A stretch of 64,000 nt of DNA from Nitrospiraceae bacterium (GCA_019637075.1 JAHBWI010000006.1:62001-126000); one strand, 5' to 3'; shown: positions 47,741 to 56,839, numbered from the stretch's first letter. A program made the numbers and translations. Notes: generated by a model from the sequence alone, not told the origin.

Positions 47741-48199
47741 ATGACCGTCTCCAAACCGATTCTCCTTGCTGAAGACAACCCCCGTGACGCAGAACTGGCG
47801 CTGGCCGCGATGGAGGAACATCACCTCGCGGACAAGGTCATCCTCTGTCACGACGGCGCCGAGGTGCTCGATTACCTCTACTGCCGAGGCCAGTTCAAGA
47901 CGCGCCTTCAGGGCAATCCGGCAGTCGTGTTTCTCGACCTGAAGATGCCGAAGGTCAATGGCCTGGAAGTGCTGCGGACGATCAAGAGCGACGCTACCCT
48001 GAAGCCGATCCCCGTGGTCATGTTGACCTCGTCACGGGAAGAGCGGGATCTGGTGGAGAGCTACGCCCTTGGCGCCAACGCCTACGTCGTCAAGCCGGTC
48101 GAATTTCATCAATTCTTGAAAGCGGTGAAGGAACTCGGGATTTTCTGGGGCGTGATCAACGAACCGCCTCCCGAAGGCACCGGTCCGTCACCCAGCTAG
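47741..48199 (+). CDS. Rcp1-type response regulator
   Basis: 152-residue stand-alone receiver: LAEDNPRDAELALAAME pocket, phospho-acceptor Asp66 (VVFLDLKMPKVNG), TSS and VKPVEFHQF. The DGAEVLDYLYCRGQF insert is typical of Rcp1-like regulators that pair with Cph1-like kinases, and here such a kinase is immediately upstream. No DNA-binding domain. Confidence 0.92.
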   Translation: MTVSKPILLAEDNPRDAELALAAMEEHHLADKVILCHDGAEVLDYLYCRGQFKTRLQGNPAVVFLDLKMPKVNGLEVLRTIKSDATLKPIPVVMLTSSREERDLVESYALGANAYVVKPVEFHQFLKAVKELGIFWGVINEPPPEGTGPSPS

Positions 48200-48228
48200 C
48201 TTCACCAGGACATCGAGCGACCGTCCCG

Positions 48229-49833
48229 ATGCAACAGCCGCTGCGCCTCCTTCACCTGGAGGACAATCCCCAGGATGCCGAGCTGATTCTGTCGACGCTC
48301 AATGAAGCGGGCATCCGCTGTCTCTCCAAACGGGTCGAGACACGGGACGCCTTTCTCAAGGCCATCCGGCAAGGCGACATCGACCTCATCATGGCCGATT
48401 ATTCGGTGCCGGGTTTCGACGGGGCTGCCGCGCTCTCCCTGGCGCGCAAGCTCTGCCCCGATGTGCCGTTCCTCTTCGTCTCCGGCACGATCCTCGAAGA
48501 GTTCGCCATCGATATGATGCAGCGTGGCGCGACCGACTACATTTTCAAGCAACGGTTGGGCCGTCTCGTACCGTCCGTGCAACGGACGCTCCGCGAGCTG
48601 GATGAACGCCTCGAACGCAAGCGCGCGGAAGAGGCCCTCCGTCTCAGCGAAAAGCAGTTCCGTCAAGCCCAGAAGATGGAAGCCGTCGGCCGTCTGGCCG
48701 GAGGACTGGCGCACGATTTCAACAACCTTCTGACGGTCATCATGGGGCACAGCCAAGTGCTGCTGGCAGACCTCAACCCTGAGGACCCCATCCGCCCGAA
48801 GATCGAAGAGATGCAGAAAGCAGGGGAACGGGCAGTCGGCCTGATTCGCCAGCTCCTGGCCTTCAGCCGCAAGCAGGCGCTGGAGCCAAAAGTGTTGTCG
48901 ATGAATGCGGTCGTCGGCAATCTCGAGAACATGCTCCGCCGCCTGATCGGCGAGGACATCCAGTTGGTCATCAGATCCGATGCCAACAACGGACACGTCA
49001 AGGCCGACCAAAGCCAACTCGAGCAGGTTGTGATGAACTTGGTGGTGAATGCGCGGGATGCCATGCCCAACGGCGGCCTCCTCGCCATCGAAACATCGCA
49101 GACCGAATTGACCAAAACTCCCATGCACCACCTGCAGCCGCTGCCATCGGGGCCGTACGTCAAATTGACCGTGACGGATACGGGTTGCGGCATGGACTCG
49201 AACACGCTTTCGCACATCTTCGAGCCCTTCTTCACCACCAAGGGCGAACACAAGGGAAGCGGGCTGGGGCTTTCGACGGTGTTCGGCATCGTCACCAAGA
49301 GCGGAGGAGGCATCGACGTGTGGAGTCAAGTCGGCCACGGCACCACCTTCGAGATCTACTTGCCGCGGATCAACCCTGCGTCGCTCCAAGTGCCGCTCCC
49401 CGACCAACCGTTGCACGCTCGTAGGGGAATCGAACGGATTCTGTTGGTCGAAGATGAACCCAGTGTGCGCGACCTCGTCAGGGACGAGTTGGCAAAGGCC
49501 GGTTACCAGGTGATCGAGGCAACCAACGGCGTCGAGGCCTGTTTGGTTGCGACTCAGCAGAGCGGCCCGATCGACCTACTGCTGACGGACGTGGTCATGC
49601 CGGGGATGAATGGCCGGGAGCTGGCCCAGCACCTCTATGTGATCAAGCCCAACCTCCGCGTGCTGTTTATGTCCGGCTATTTGGACGATATCTGCCTCAG
49701 CGCCGGTCTGGACGCACACCGCACGGCCTTTCTCCAGAAGCCCTTCACGCCGGACGTGCTCGTCCATACGGTTCGCGACTTGCTCGATCGACCGGCTCAC
49801 GGGGTCGGGGGCACCAAGAGGCCCGCCGCGTAG
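48229..49833 (+). CDS. Hybrid sensor kinase with N- and C-terminal receivers
   Basis: 534 residues: receiver 1 (about 5-125, Asp57 in LIMADYSVPGFDG), HisKA with GRLAGGLAHDFNNLLTVIMGHSQ, HATPase (NLVVNARDA, DTGCGM, GSGLGLSTVFGI), and a C-terminal receiver (about 400-520; LLLTDVVMPGMNG). No membrane helix or own sensor domain, so it probably takes phosphate or signal from the kinase and Rcp-type regulator upstream in the same operon. Confidence 0.92.
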   Translation: MQQPLRLLHLEDNPQDAELILSTLNEAGIRCLSKRVETRDAFLKAIRQGDIDLIMADYSVPGFDGAAALSLARKLCPDVPFLFVSGTILEEFAIDMMQRGATDYIFKQRLGRLVPSVQRTLRELDERLERKRAEEALRLSEKQFRQAQKMEAVGRLAGGLAHDFNNLLTVIMGHSQVLLADLNPEDPIRPKIEEMQKAGERAVGLIRQLLAFSRKQALEPKVLSMNAVVGNLENMLRRLIGEDIQLVIRSDANNGHVKADQSQLEQVVMNLVVNARDAMPNGGLLAIETSQTELTKTPMHHLQPLPSGPYVKLTVTDTGCGMDSNTLSHIFEPFFTTKGEHKGSGLGLSTVFGIVTKSGGGIDVWSQVGHGTTFEIYLPRINPASLQVPLPDQPLHARRGIERILLVEDEPSVRDLVRDELAKAGYQVIEATNGVEACLVATQQSGPIDLLLTDVVMPGMNGRELAQHLYVIKPNLRVLFMSGYLDDICLSAGLDAHRTAFLQKPFTPDVLVHTVRDLLDRPAHGVGGTKRPAA

Positions 49834-49870
49834 CTTTCGTTGGAACTGCAGACATCCTAACTTCGAGAGC

Positions 49871-49893
49871 CGGGCATAATGCCCGCTTTCATT
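49871..49893 (+). terminator. Short terminator-like hairpin after the hybrid kinase
   Basis: CGGGCA - TAA - TGCCCG is a 6-bp GC-rich stem followed by CTTTCATT, 38 bp after the stop. Modest strength. Confidence 0.45.
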
Positions 49894-49920
49894 GACCCCG
49901 CTACGGGGGATTCTTATACT
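49892..49920 (+). promoter_or_regulatory. Promoter of the phosphodiester-glycosidase-like gene
   Basis: TTGACC (49892-49897), a 17-bp spacer, and TATACT (49915-49920). It follows the terminator-like hairpin, and the GTG start is at 49982, giving a leader of about 55 nt. Confidence 0.6.
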
Positions 49921-49981
49921 CGTGTGACCGTATCCCTTGATGCCTGGTGGTCGCGTCCTACTAAGGAGACAGGGACGAATC

Positions 49982-50893
49982 GTGAAACCCCATCGCCTCT
50001 CACGCTCCATCAATGCCGGCGACAGGTTGCCGAGATTCCTGGCGGCCCTCGTCTTGGGATGGATGATGGCAGGTCCCGCGTCCTCATTCGGCGCCCCGCC
50101 GGAGATGGCGTGGGAAGGACTGACGTCTGGCCTGTCCGTCTCGATCTGGAACCCCGCCGAGGCCTGTCCTGACGTGCCGACCTTGCTGATGCTTCGCATC
50201 GACCCGGAGCGGTTTCGTTTTGCAATCCACCACTATCACCACGAAGGACTAGCCGCGCCGCCGACGATCCAGGAGTGGCAACGGCGCACCGACGCCTACG
50301 TGGTATTTAACGCGGGGTTGTTTCGGGAGGACTATTCCTATTTGGGGTTGCTGTACAAGGATGGGCATGCGCTCGGAGGGAAGCGGCACCATTCATGGCA
50401 GGGGCTCTTCGTTGCCGAACCGACCGATTCGACGCTCCGTAAGGCCCGGGTGCTGGATCTCGCATTCGATCCCTTTGCGGAAGACAACCCGCCGTACCGG
50501 GAAGCAGCGCAATCCCTGATGCTCCTCGATCGGACGGGGAAACTGCGCGTCAAGGACAGCGGGAAGCGCTCGTATCAAACCGTGGTGGGAGAAAGCGGGG
50601 AGGGCGCAATCGTCGTGATCAAGACGGTCGACACCGTCTCGCTGCACCAGCTCGCCGAGTGCCTGAGGAATCGATTTCCCGCCATCCGGCAGGCGATGGC
50701 GATGGATGGCGGGGCTTCATCGGACGTCGTCGCGAGCTCCGACCTCCTGCATGCCGTCAGGGAATCGCCCCAGCAACTGGAGTGGCGTTCCTTGCTCACC
50801 GGGATGAACCGCGTCCATATCGGGCTGCCCGCGGTCATCGCCATCAGTCCGAGAACGGCCGGCCGCCCTCTTCAAGCCGGCGCCGCCCGCTGA
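49982..50893 (+). CDS. Secreted phosphodiester glycosidase-like (NAGPA/DUF2233) protein
   Basis: 303 residues from GTG 49982 (SD AGGGA). Signal peptide about 1-36 ending SSFGAPP. The fold markers are YVVFNAGLFREDYSYLGLLYKDG near the N-terminus of the domain and AMAMDGGASSDVV near the end, matching the NAGPA family (N-acetylglucosamine-1-phosphodiester glycosidase domain). The substrate is unknown; an envelope sugar phosphodiester is plausible. It is convergent with the rhodanese gene. Confidence 0.78.
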   Translation: MKPHRLSRSINAGDRLPRFLAALVLGWMMAGPASSFGAPPEMAWEGLTSGLSVSIWNPAEACPDVPTLLMLRIDPERFRFAIHHYHHEGLAAPPTIQEWQRRTDAYVVFNAGLFREDYSYLGLLYKDGHALGGKRHHSWQGLFVAEPTDSTLRKARVLDLAFDPFAEDNPPYREAAQSLMLLDRTGKLRVKDSGKRSYQTVVGESGEGAIVVIKTVDTVSLHQLAECLRNRFPAIRQAMAMDGGASSDVVASSDLLHAVRESPQQLEWRSLLTGMNRVHIGLPAVIAISPRTAGRPLQAGAAR

Positions 50894-50901
50894 TTCCGCC
50901 G

Positions 50902-51330
50902 CTACCGCCCCGGAGGCGCAACAGGGAAGCCCGCTTCCGTCCACGCATTCATGCTGCCCACGACATTGTAGACGTGCGAGTAGCCTAGGTCGGCCAACGT
51001 TTCAGCCGCGATGTTGCTCCGGTGGCCGGACTGGCAATAGACCACGATATGGTCATCCAATTTGACGCCGAGTTCGCGGTGGCGCGCCTTGATTTCCCGA
51101 AAATCGATGTTCAAGTCCGTCCCCGGAATCATCCCGGAAGCATGCTCTTCCGGCGAACGAACATCGACGAGCACGAATCCCTTCGAGCCGGTCGAGGAGG
51201 CCTTCATCAGCCCCGACCGCAGTTGCTGGACTGACAGGGCGTACGAATGGTAGGCGGACGTGGGAACGACGTCGTTGATCGCGAAGATCGAAAGGGCCAA
51301 CAGCGTTGCGGCCGCAATCCGAAAGATCAT
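50902..51330 (-). CDS. Periplasmic rhodanese-domain protein
   Basis: 142 residues from ATG 51330 with strong SD (AAGGAGG). Signal peptide about 1-25. The rhodanese domain begins at FVLVDVRSPEEHASGMIPG, and the active loop is YCQSGHRS with the persulfide-bearing Cys. It probably transfers sulfur or detoxifies cyanide/sulfide in the periplasm. Divergent from the lipoprotein gene at 51387. Confidence 0.85.
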   Translation of the reverse strand: MIFRIAAATLLALSIFAINDVVPTSAYHSYALSVQQLRSGLMKASSTGSKGFVLVDVRSPEEHASGMIPGTDLNIDFREIKARHRELGVKLDDHIVVYCQSGHRSNIAAETLADLGYSHVYNVVGSMNAWTEAGFPVAPPGR

Positions 51331-51386
51331 GGGCTGCCTCCTTCTCAATTCACAATGCCACTCCCTCCTTGTATGATAGGAGCCGC

Positions 51387-51737
51387 ATGAAAACCTGGTC
51401 AAGAGTGGCTACGCTGGTCGTCCTGATCGGTCTTTCAGGCTGCGGGGAGGGAGCCCTCCTGGTCCAGGACTTTCAGGCCGGCGGCGTCGTCGTGTATCCC
51501 TACCGAGCCGAGCAAGGGACGATGCTATCCTCCTTCCGCAAGGAAGCGATGGCGATCATCGAGGGCAAGTGCCCGCGCGGCTATACCATCGTGAGGGAAG
51601 GAGAGACCAAAGGCCGGTTGCGGCAAGCCAGCCCTATCGGCGGGGCGAACGACATCGTGGAGGAGCGGCGGTGGGGAATCCAGTTTCAGTGCAAGGAACC
51701 GGCTACTTCCGTCCCTTCATCAGATCGTCGATCGTGA
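51387..51737 (+). CDS. Small lipoprotein
   Basis: 116 residues, ATG 51387 with AGGAG. Lipobox LSGC at about 19-22, so a lipid-anchored envelope protein. The mature part contains EAMAIIEGKCPRGYTIVREGE and RRWGIQFQC, a pattern seen in small bacterial lipoproteins of unknown role. Its last 35 bp overlap the convergent pyrE. Confidence 0.7.
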   Translation: MKTWSRVATLVVLIGLSGCGEGALLVQDFQAGGVVVYPYRAEQGTMLSSFRKEAMAIIEGKCPRGYTIVREGETKGRLRQASPIGGANDIVEERRWGIQFQCKEPATSVPSSDRRS

Positions 51738-52269
51738 GCAGACTTCGCACCTTGACCTTTTCCTGCTCGATCCGCGCACGGCCATCTTGTTCCTTCCGAT
51801 CCACGATCACCAACGCATCATCGACCCGCAGACCCGCCTCGCGCGCGGCTCTGATGGCTTTGAGGACCGAACCTCCGCTGGTCAACACGTCGTCGACGAT
51901 CAAGGCCCGATCTCCCGCCTGCACCACCCCTTCGACCAATCGACCCAATCCATGGTCCTTGGGCTGCTTCCGAACGAAGAAAGTCCGCCATTCCCGGCGT
52001 GGCGCGGCAGAATAGGCGAAATCGGAAATACTGGTCGCGATCGAAATCGCTCCAATCTCCAATCCGCCCAAGCAATCGATCTGCAAATCCCCCGTGATCT
52101 CATGCGCCAACCGTGCGACCAACAGGCGGGCAGAGGGATGGGCCATCAACGTCCGGCAATCGACGTAAAACGGGCTCATGATGCCTGACGCCAATTTGAA
52201 TCCGCCCGTGGGATCCCACTTGAAGGCCTGCGTGTGCTCGAAAGCGCGGACTAACTCGTCTTTTAACAT
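51703..52269 (-). CDS. pyrE: Orotate phosphoribosyltransferase
   Basis: 188 residues. The PRPP-binding motif is ALIVDDVLTSGGS, and KLASGIMSPFYVDCR and FFVRKQPKDHGLG are the other OPRT signatures. It converts orotate and PRPP to OMP in pyrimidine synthesis. The 3' end overlaps the lipoprotein gene on the other strand by 35 bp. Confidence 0.95.
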   Translation of the reverse strand: MLKDELVRAFEHTQAFKWDPTGGFKLASGIMSPFYVDCRTLMAHPSARLLVARLAHEITGDLQIDCLGGLEIGAISIATSISDFAYSAAPRREWRTFFVRKQPKDHGLGRLVEGVVQAGDRALIVDDVLTSGGSVLKAIRAAREAGLRVDDALVIVDRKEQDGRARIEQEKVKVRSLLTIDDLMKGRK

Positions 52270-52394
52270 ACGACCAAGATCTCCAGCGAAGATATGGTGA
52301 ACGGCACACCGCCCAGGCTACAACCGAACGGGCCTGAACGGCGTGCCATTCTACACGGAAGTCTGCGCGGATGAAATCAAGAGTTCATCGGGTC

Positions 52395-52904
52395 TTAGGC
52401 AAACCGCTGGAGCTGATCGGCCAGCGTGCGGGCGACCGTCTGCAAATCGAACGGCCAGGCATAGCGGAGGTCGATCCCTGGATGTTTCGGCCTGAGCTGA
52501 TCCAAGATCTCGGGAATTTCGATCTCCGAATGGGACCCGCCCGGCGTAAACATCGTGGTAATGACCGTCACTTGTGTCGCGCCTTGGCGAATCAAGTCCT
52601 CCACCGCATCCTCCAGCGTCGGCGCGCAGAACTCATTGTAGGCAATGCCGAACAGCGTGCCGTTCAATGAACGACGGAGCTCGATTGCCACCTTCTCGAG
52701 GCCGGTTTGGTAGGGATCGGTTTCCGAGGTCCGCGGCCACTGCCGAATCTTTGCATCCAATTCCAATTCCTCGGCGCCGGGGGGCAGCCCGGCCCTCCGA
52801 CGCTGCGACTCGAGACGCTTCAACTTTGTCACCAAGTCTTGTGGGCAATCTTTTGGAATCCCTCCATGCCCCACCAACACCACGCCTTTGACCGAACTTG
52901 CCAT
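52395..52904 (-). CDS. CbiX/SirB-family chelatase-like protein
   Basis: About 169 residues (ATG 52904 with AAGGA 9 nt upstream; ATG 52910 is also possible). Family marks: VLVGHGG near the N-terminus (metal His) and FCAPTLEDAVEDLIRQG, then TMFTPGGSHSEIEIPEIL with the second His. These proteins insert Co or Fe into sirohydrochlorin. It is the last gene of the photolyase series, 31 bp after the DUF523-DUF1722 gene, a possible link to the B12 cofactor used by the regulator at 62702. Confidence 0.8.
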   Translation of the reverse strand: MASSVKGVVLVGHGGIPKDCPQDLVTKLKRLESQRRRAGLPPGAEELELDAKIRQWPRTSETDPYQTGLEKVAIELRRSLNGTLFGIAYNEFCAPTLEDAVEDLIRQGATQVTVITTMFTPGGSHSEIEIPEILDQLRPKHPGIDLRYAWPFDLQTVARTLADQLQRFA

Positions 52905-52935
52905 CGCCATCTGTCCTTTCTTCTGTGGGTCTCTC

Positions 52936-53919
52936 TCACACATGGTTCCGCAACATCAATTCCTTCGGATGCGGGCTCAAATATACCTGGTCCTGAATGT
53001 AGGCAATCTCATATAAGGCCACGTAGTGCTTGATCAGCACCACCGGCACGATCAACGGCACCAGTCCCCGATGGTAGTCCAGGATGACCCCGTCGAGTTC
53101 CACCCGTTCCCGAGGAGACAACCGGTCTTTCAAATGCCCCACCAAATGCTGCAGGACGTTCACGTGTTTGCGCGGCGTCGCCTTGACGGCCAGCGCTTCC
53201 ATGAACAGCCCACCGTAACGCGCCATCAGATCGGGTGGGCGATAGCGATGCACCTGTGCCACCAACCGGCCCAACACCTGGTAATGCTCGCGGCTATGCG
53301 CGAGCAGGAGGTACTTGTGGGCCGTGTGGAACTGCACTACGCCCCGTCTCGTAGGCGCACTCAAACCAAGCATCCGCCACCGGTGATAGCAAAAGACCCG
53401 CTCGATAAAATTCTCCCGCAGGACCGGATCGCACAGGCGGCCTTCCTCCTCGACCGGCACCAACGGAAACCGCTTCATGAAGGCGGCGGCAAAGAGCCCG
53501 ACGCCATTGCGGCTGGGCATGCCGTGCTGATTGAAGATTCGTACGCGCTCGATGCCGCAACTGGGCGAATCCTTCTTGAACACATAGCCGCACAGGTCTA
53601 ACGCCTCCAGATCGCGCAACCGCCGGTCGGTCACCTCCTTGAGCGGTTCCGTGCAGTCGCGATTGCCCCGGATCGTGACCAACCTCTGTTCGCGCCCTTG
53701 CTGGACCAGCCGCATGGCTTCGCGCGGTGTGCCAAGGCCCGCCTCCACCTCAGGGCAGACCGGCACCCATTCCACATAGCGCCCCAACACATCGACCAAA
53801 AACTGATCGCGCTTGTGGCCGCCGTCGTAGCGGACCTCCTCACCCAGGAGACAATGACTCACCCCCAAACGCAGGGGAAGCACGGAGGTCGCCGGATGGT
53901 TCAGAGCCGCGTCAGGCAT
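52936..53919 (-). CDS. DUF523-DUF1722 fusion protein
   Basis: About 327 residues. N-terminal DUF523 (about 15-160) has conserved Cys in SHCLLGEEVRYDGGHK, PVCPEVEAGLG and KKDSPSCGIERVRIFN. C-terminal DUF1722 (about 190-310) has FHTAHKYLLLAHSREHY and the PxxxHxNVLxHLxG block, as in E. coli YbgA. DUF523 relatives include Fe-S thiouracil desulfidases. ATG 53919 overlaps the photolyase stop by 8 bp. The ybgA-phr pairing recurs in other bacteria, suggesting a role with photorepair. Confidence 0.88.
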   Translation of the reverse strand: MPDAALNHPATSVLPLRLGVSHCLLGEEVRYDGGHKRDQFLVDVLGRYVEWVPVCPEVEAGLGTPREAMRLVQQGREQRLVTIRGNRDCTEPLKEVTDRRLRDLEALDLCGYVFKKDSPSCGIERVRIFNQHGMPSRNGVGLFAAAFMKRFPLVPVEEEGRLCDPVLRENFIERVFCYHRWRMLGLSAPTRRGVVQFHTAHKYLLLAHSREHYQVLGRLVAQVHRYRPPDLMARYGGLFMEALAVKATPRKHVNVLQHLVGHLKDRLSPRERVELDGVILDYHRGLVPLIVPVVLIKHYVALYEIAYIQDQVYLSPHPKELMLRNHV

Positions 53920-55363
53920 GGGATGTCGTCGCTTTCGCGAGGTCGAGATACTCCTGTCTAGCCTGTCCATGATCGACGATCGGATCGGGATAGCCTACCC
54001 CGATCCGGCAGGAAGCGGCCGCCTGCTCCAAGGGAGGCATGAGGTGGGGCTCATGAATCCATTTCTCCGGCACCTGGCTGAGTTCAGGAACAAAGTGCCG
54101 CACGTAGCCCCCGTCCGGATCGAACTTCTTTCCCTGCAGGGCTGGGTTGAAGATCCGATATCCCGGCATCGAGTCGGTGCCGGTGGACGCGCACCACTGC
54201 CAGTTGCCGTTGTTAGCGGCCAGGTCGGCATCCAGCAGTTGTTGCATGAAATACCGTTCGCCGTCCCGCCAATCCAATCGCAGATCCTTGATGAGGAATG
54301 ACGCGACGATCATGCGGACCCGGTTGTGCATCCATCCCGTTTGCTTGAGTTGCCTCATGCCGGCGTCCACGATTGGATAACCTGTGCGCCCTTCGGTCCA
54401 GGCCCGCCAGAGCCGGTCCCGTTCCGACCCCGCAGGCCGAGGCTCCGGCAACCCGTGCTTCCGTTTGAAGGGGCCGTCGGCGACGTGCGGAAACGCCGCC
54501 AGGACTTGCTGGAAGAATTCCCGCCAGACCAGTTCGTCGATCCACGTCATCACATCCGCACGCGACACCCGGCCTCCGGCAGTCAACGTATCGAGCGCGG
54601 CATGCACGGCCGTGCGGACCGAGAGCGTCCCAAAGCGGAAGTGTGGCGACAGTGCGGAGGAGCCGTCGACCGCCGGTCGGTTTCTTCCTTCGACGTAGCG
54701 ATGGACCGGACCTTTCAGAAACCGCTGCAATCGCGCGAGGGCCGCCCGTTCTCCCGGTTCAATCCAGGGCCGTAGCGTCTCGTACCCCAATGCCTCCGCC
54801 GTAGGCAACGGCGGCTCCCAAGTAGGCGGCCTGCCCGACAAGTTCTCGTTGCGTTTGGGAGCAGGCAGGACGGAAGGCCTCTGGCTTCGCCACGTGGACC
54901 ACCAGCGCTCGCGGTAGGCGCTGTAGCGCTGAAACGGATCTCCGGACAGGCCTCGCACCTCGTTGGCCTCGAACACAACGTGGTCCTTGAACGTCCGCAC
55001 CGTACGCCCATCCTGAGTCAGCCGCTGTTCCACCGCCTGGTCGCGGGCGATCGCCGCTGGTTCGTAGTCGCGGTTCCAGTAGATCGTGTCGACGTCGAAA
55101 TCCCTCGCTACACGGACGACCTCCTCGACTTGCTCGCCGCGGCGCCAGATCAGTGAGAGGCCCCGTTCGGCCAGCGATTGTCGAAGCCCGTCCAGACAGC
55201 CCAACATGAAATTCACGCAGGCAGACCCGAACGCGCGGGATTCCAGCAGCGGCTCATCGAACACGAACAGCGGCACGACCTCCGAGCACTCCGCACAGGC
55301 CGCCGACAACGCCGCCTGGTCCCGCACGCGCAGATCCCGCCGCAACCAGACCAACCCCTTCAT
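53912..55363 (-). CDS. phr: Deoxyribodipyrimidine photolyase (class I CPD-type)
   Basis: 483 residues from ATG 55363 (GLVWLRRDLRVRDQAAL). N-terminal alpha/beta antenna domain (about 1-130), then the FAD domain with TGYPIVDAGMRQLKQTGWMHNRVRM and ANNGNWQWCASTGTDSMPGYRIFNP. It repairs UV-induced cyclobutane dimers using light. The start overlaps the upstream membrane-protein stop by 4 bp. The coding frame upstream of 55363 is a shadow. Confidence 0.95.
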   Translation of the reverse strand: MKGLVWLRRDLRVRDQAALSAACAECSEVVPLFVFDEPLLESRAFGSACVNFMLGCLDGLRQSLAERGLSLIWRRGEQVEEVVRVARDFDVDTIYWNRDYEPAAIARDQAVEQRLTQDGRTVRTFKDHVVFEANEVRGLSGDPFQRYSAYRERWWSTWRSQRPSVLPAPKRNENLSGRPPTWEPPLPTAEALGYETLRPWIEPGERAALARLQRFLKGPVHRYVEGRNRPAVDGSSALSPHFRFGTLSVRTAVHAALDTLTAGGRVSRADVMTWIDELVWREFFQQVLAAFPHVADGPFKRKHGLPEPRPAGSERDRLWRAWTEGRTGYPIVDAGMRQLKQTGWMHNRVRMIVASFLIKDLRLDWRDGERYFMQQLLDADLAANNGNWQWCASTGTDSMPGYRIFNPALQGKKFDPDGGYVRHFVPELSQVPEKWIHEPHLMPPLEQAAASCRIGVGYPDPIVDHGQARQEYLDLAKATTSHA

Positions 55364-55785
55364 GACGGCACCTCGGGGGCGGGCGGCGCAATGGATCGAT
55401 TCGTCTGGTCCGGATCGGCAAAGAGCGAGCGGCGCCACACGAGATACAGCACGAATAGTGCGGTAGTCGCCATAAAGCCGGACCTGACGGGATGAAAACC
55501 GAACGCCGATTGATTCATGAACTCGCTGATGATCCCGAACGCGCCGTACGCTACGGCCAAGCCCCAACTCCAGGGTCGGAAAAAGAGAAATCCATAACCG
55601 ATGAGGAAATGGACTGCCGGGGAGTGGAGCTTGACCGCATAGGCCGCCGGCCCAGCCACGACCACGCCGAACAGCTTCAACGCGTAGGCCGGGAAGAACT
55701 CGATGATCATCAGGTCGATGAGCCCGACTGTCAGAAACATGGCTCCGAACAATTGAATGTCGCGTCCGTGTGAACTACTCTGCAT
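55360..55785 (-). CDS. Four-helix membrane protein next to photolyase
   Basis: 141 residues with about four membrane helices (around 12-30, 35-50, 58-85 and 100-118). No family recognised with confidence. It is translationally coupled to phr (ATGA). A light-inducible membrane role is guessed only from context. Confidence 0.7.
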   Translation of the reverse strand: MQSSSHGRDIQLFGAMFLTVGLIDLMIIEFFPAYALKLFGVVVAGPAAYAVKLHSPAVHFLIGYGFLFFRPWSWGLAVAYGAFGIISEFMNQSAFGFHPVRSGFMATTALFVLYLVWRRSLFADPDQTNRSIAPPAPEVPS

Positions 55786-55794
55786 GGTGCCCTC

Positions 55795-56349
55795 TCATCG
55801 CATTCGCGTCTCGATCGGGTGGCGCCAGGCTTCCGGTATGGCCGACCACCAATCGTCGGGACGAGCCTGCCGCCAAGCGGTTTGCTGCGCCCACCGCTGT
55901 TCCGTCACGGTGCGGTTCAGTCGCGTCGCCATCGCGGCGCTGAGATCCCCCTGTTGCCGCACGCTGGTCTGGATCATTTCCTTCGCCATCCTGGCCAACC
56001 CGCCGGGCGGGTCGACCAAGTCTTGGACCTCGTGATGCGCCAAGTTCAGGTAGAGCTGCTCCACATCGTTCCACCGCTCGGCCTTCGCCAGAACCTGCAG
56101 ATACGCGTCGATCGAGTGATAGACATAGGTCAGATGCAGGTACGCCTCGACCGATGGGTGGGATTCGATCTCGCGCTGACAGGCCTCGACGGCGCGGCGG
56201 TAATCAGCCGCCGCGAGAAACACGCCGACTTTGGTCAGGTCGATCGCCTGGTCACCCGGCTCGGCCGGACCAGCAGCGAGGACCGAGCCGGTGGAAAGGC
56301 TGGCAATCAGCATGGCCCCGCAGATGGCTTGGGTGAAGGTCGCCATCAT
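55795..56349 (-). CDS. Secreted helical protein, unknown
   Basis: About 184 residues. Signal peptide 1-26 ending SVLAAGP. The mature part is helical with a TPR-like stretch (AADYRRAVEACQREIESHPSVEAYLHLTYVYHSIDAYLQVLAKA) and many Trp/Arg near the C-terminus. GTG 56355 and ATG 56346 are alternative starts. It lies 6 bp after the PDZ gene stop and 9 bp before the membrane protein gene. Confidence 0.7.
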   Translation of the reverse strand: MMATFTQAICGAMLIASLSTGSVLAAGPAEPGDQAIDLTKVGVFLAAADYRRAVEACQREIESHPSVEAYLHLTYVYHSIDAYLQVLAKAERWNDVEQLYLNLAHHEVQDLVDPPGGLARMAKEMIQTSVRQQGDLSAAMATRLNRTVTEQRWAQQTAWRQARPDDWWSAIPEAWRHPIETRMR

Positions 56350-56355
56350 CGTCAC

Positions 56356-56826
56356 CTAGCGGGCGGGACCGCCGTGGGAATCCATCGGACCCTTGCTCAA
56401 GGTCTCTCCCGCCACGCGCGTGACGGTGAGATCGCGAGCACCCTTGTCTCCCTTCACGGACAGCGTCACGGGTTTTCCCGGCTCTCCCCGCACCATCAAG
56501 ATCACCTGCTCGTAAGTTTTTCCGGCAACCGGCGTCCCGTCCACCGCCGTCACCTCATCCCCATGTTGCAGTCCCGCCTGCTGCGCCGGCCCCTGCGGAT
56601 GGACCATCGCCACGTAGAGAATCGCGGGATCCCCGATACGCTCAGCCCCCACATGCAACGACACGCCGATCACCCCCTTGGGCATCTGCGGTTCGTCCGC
56701 GGAGGGTCGGGCGGCAGGGCCGCTTTCATGTGCTTGGGCGGTACCGATGGAACCGCCCGCAAGGCCCGACATCGTACTCAACACCCCCAGCACCGTGAAC
56801 ATGGCCAACGATTTCTTCATGCTCAT
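56356..56826 (-). CDS. Secreted PDZ-domain protein
   Basis: 156 residues from ATG 56826 (SD AGGAGG, 7 nt). Signal peptide about 1-31 ending GTAQAHE. A single PDZ domain (about 50-140) with VHPQGPAQQAGLQHGDEVTAVDGTPVAGKTYEQVILMVRGEPG, the typical GDxIxxVDG turn. No protease domain, so it is likely an adaptor or scaffold in the periplasm. Tight spacing to both neighbours. Confidence 0.82.
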   Translation of the reverse strand: MSMKKSLAMFTVLGVLSTMSGLAGGSIGTAQAHESGPAARPSADEPQMPKGVIGVSLHVGAERIGDPAILYVAMVHPQGPAQQAGLQHGDEVTAVDGTPVAGKTYEQVILMVRGEPGKPVTLSVKGDKGARDLTVTRVAGETLSKGPMDSHGGPAR

Positions 56827-56839
56827 CACGTGACCTCCT

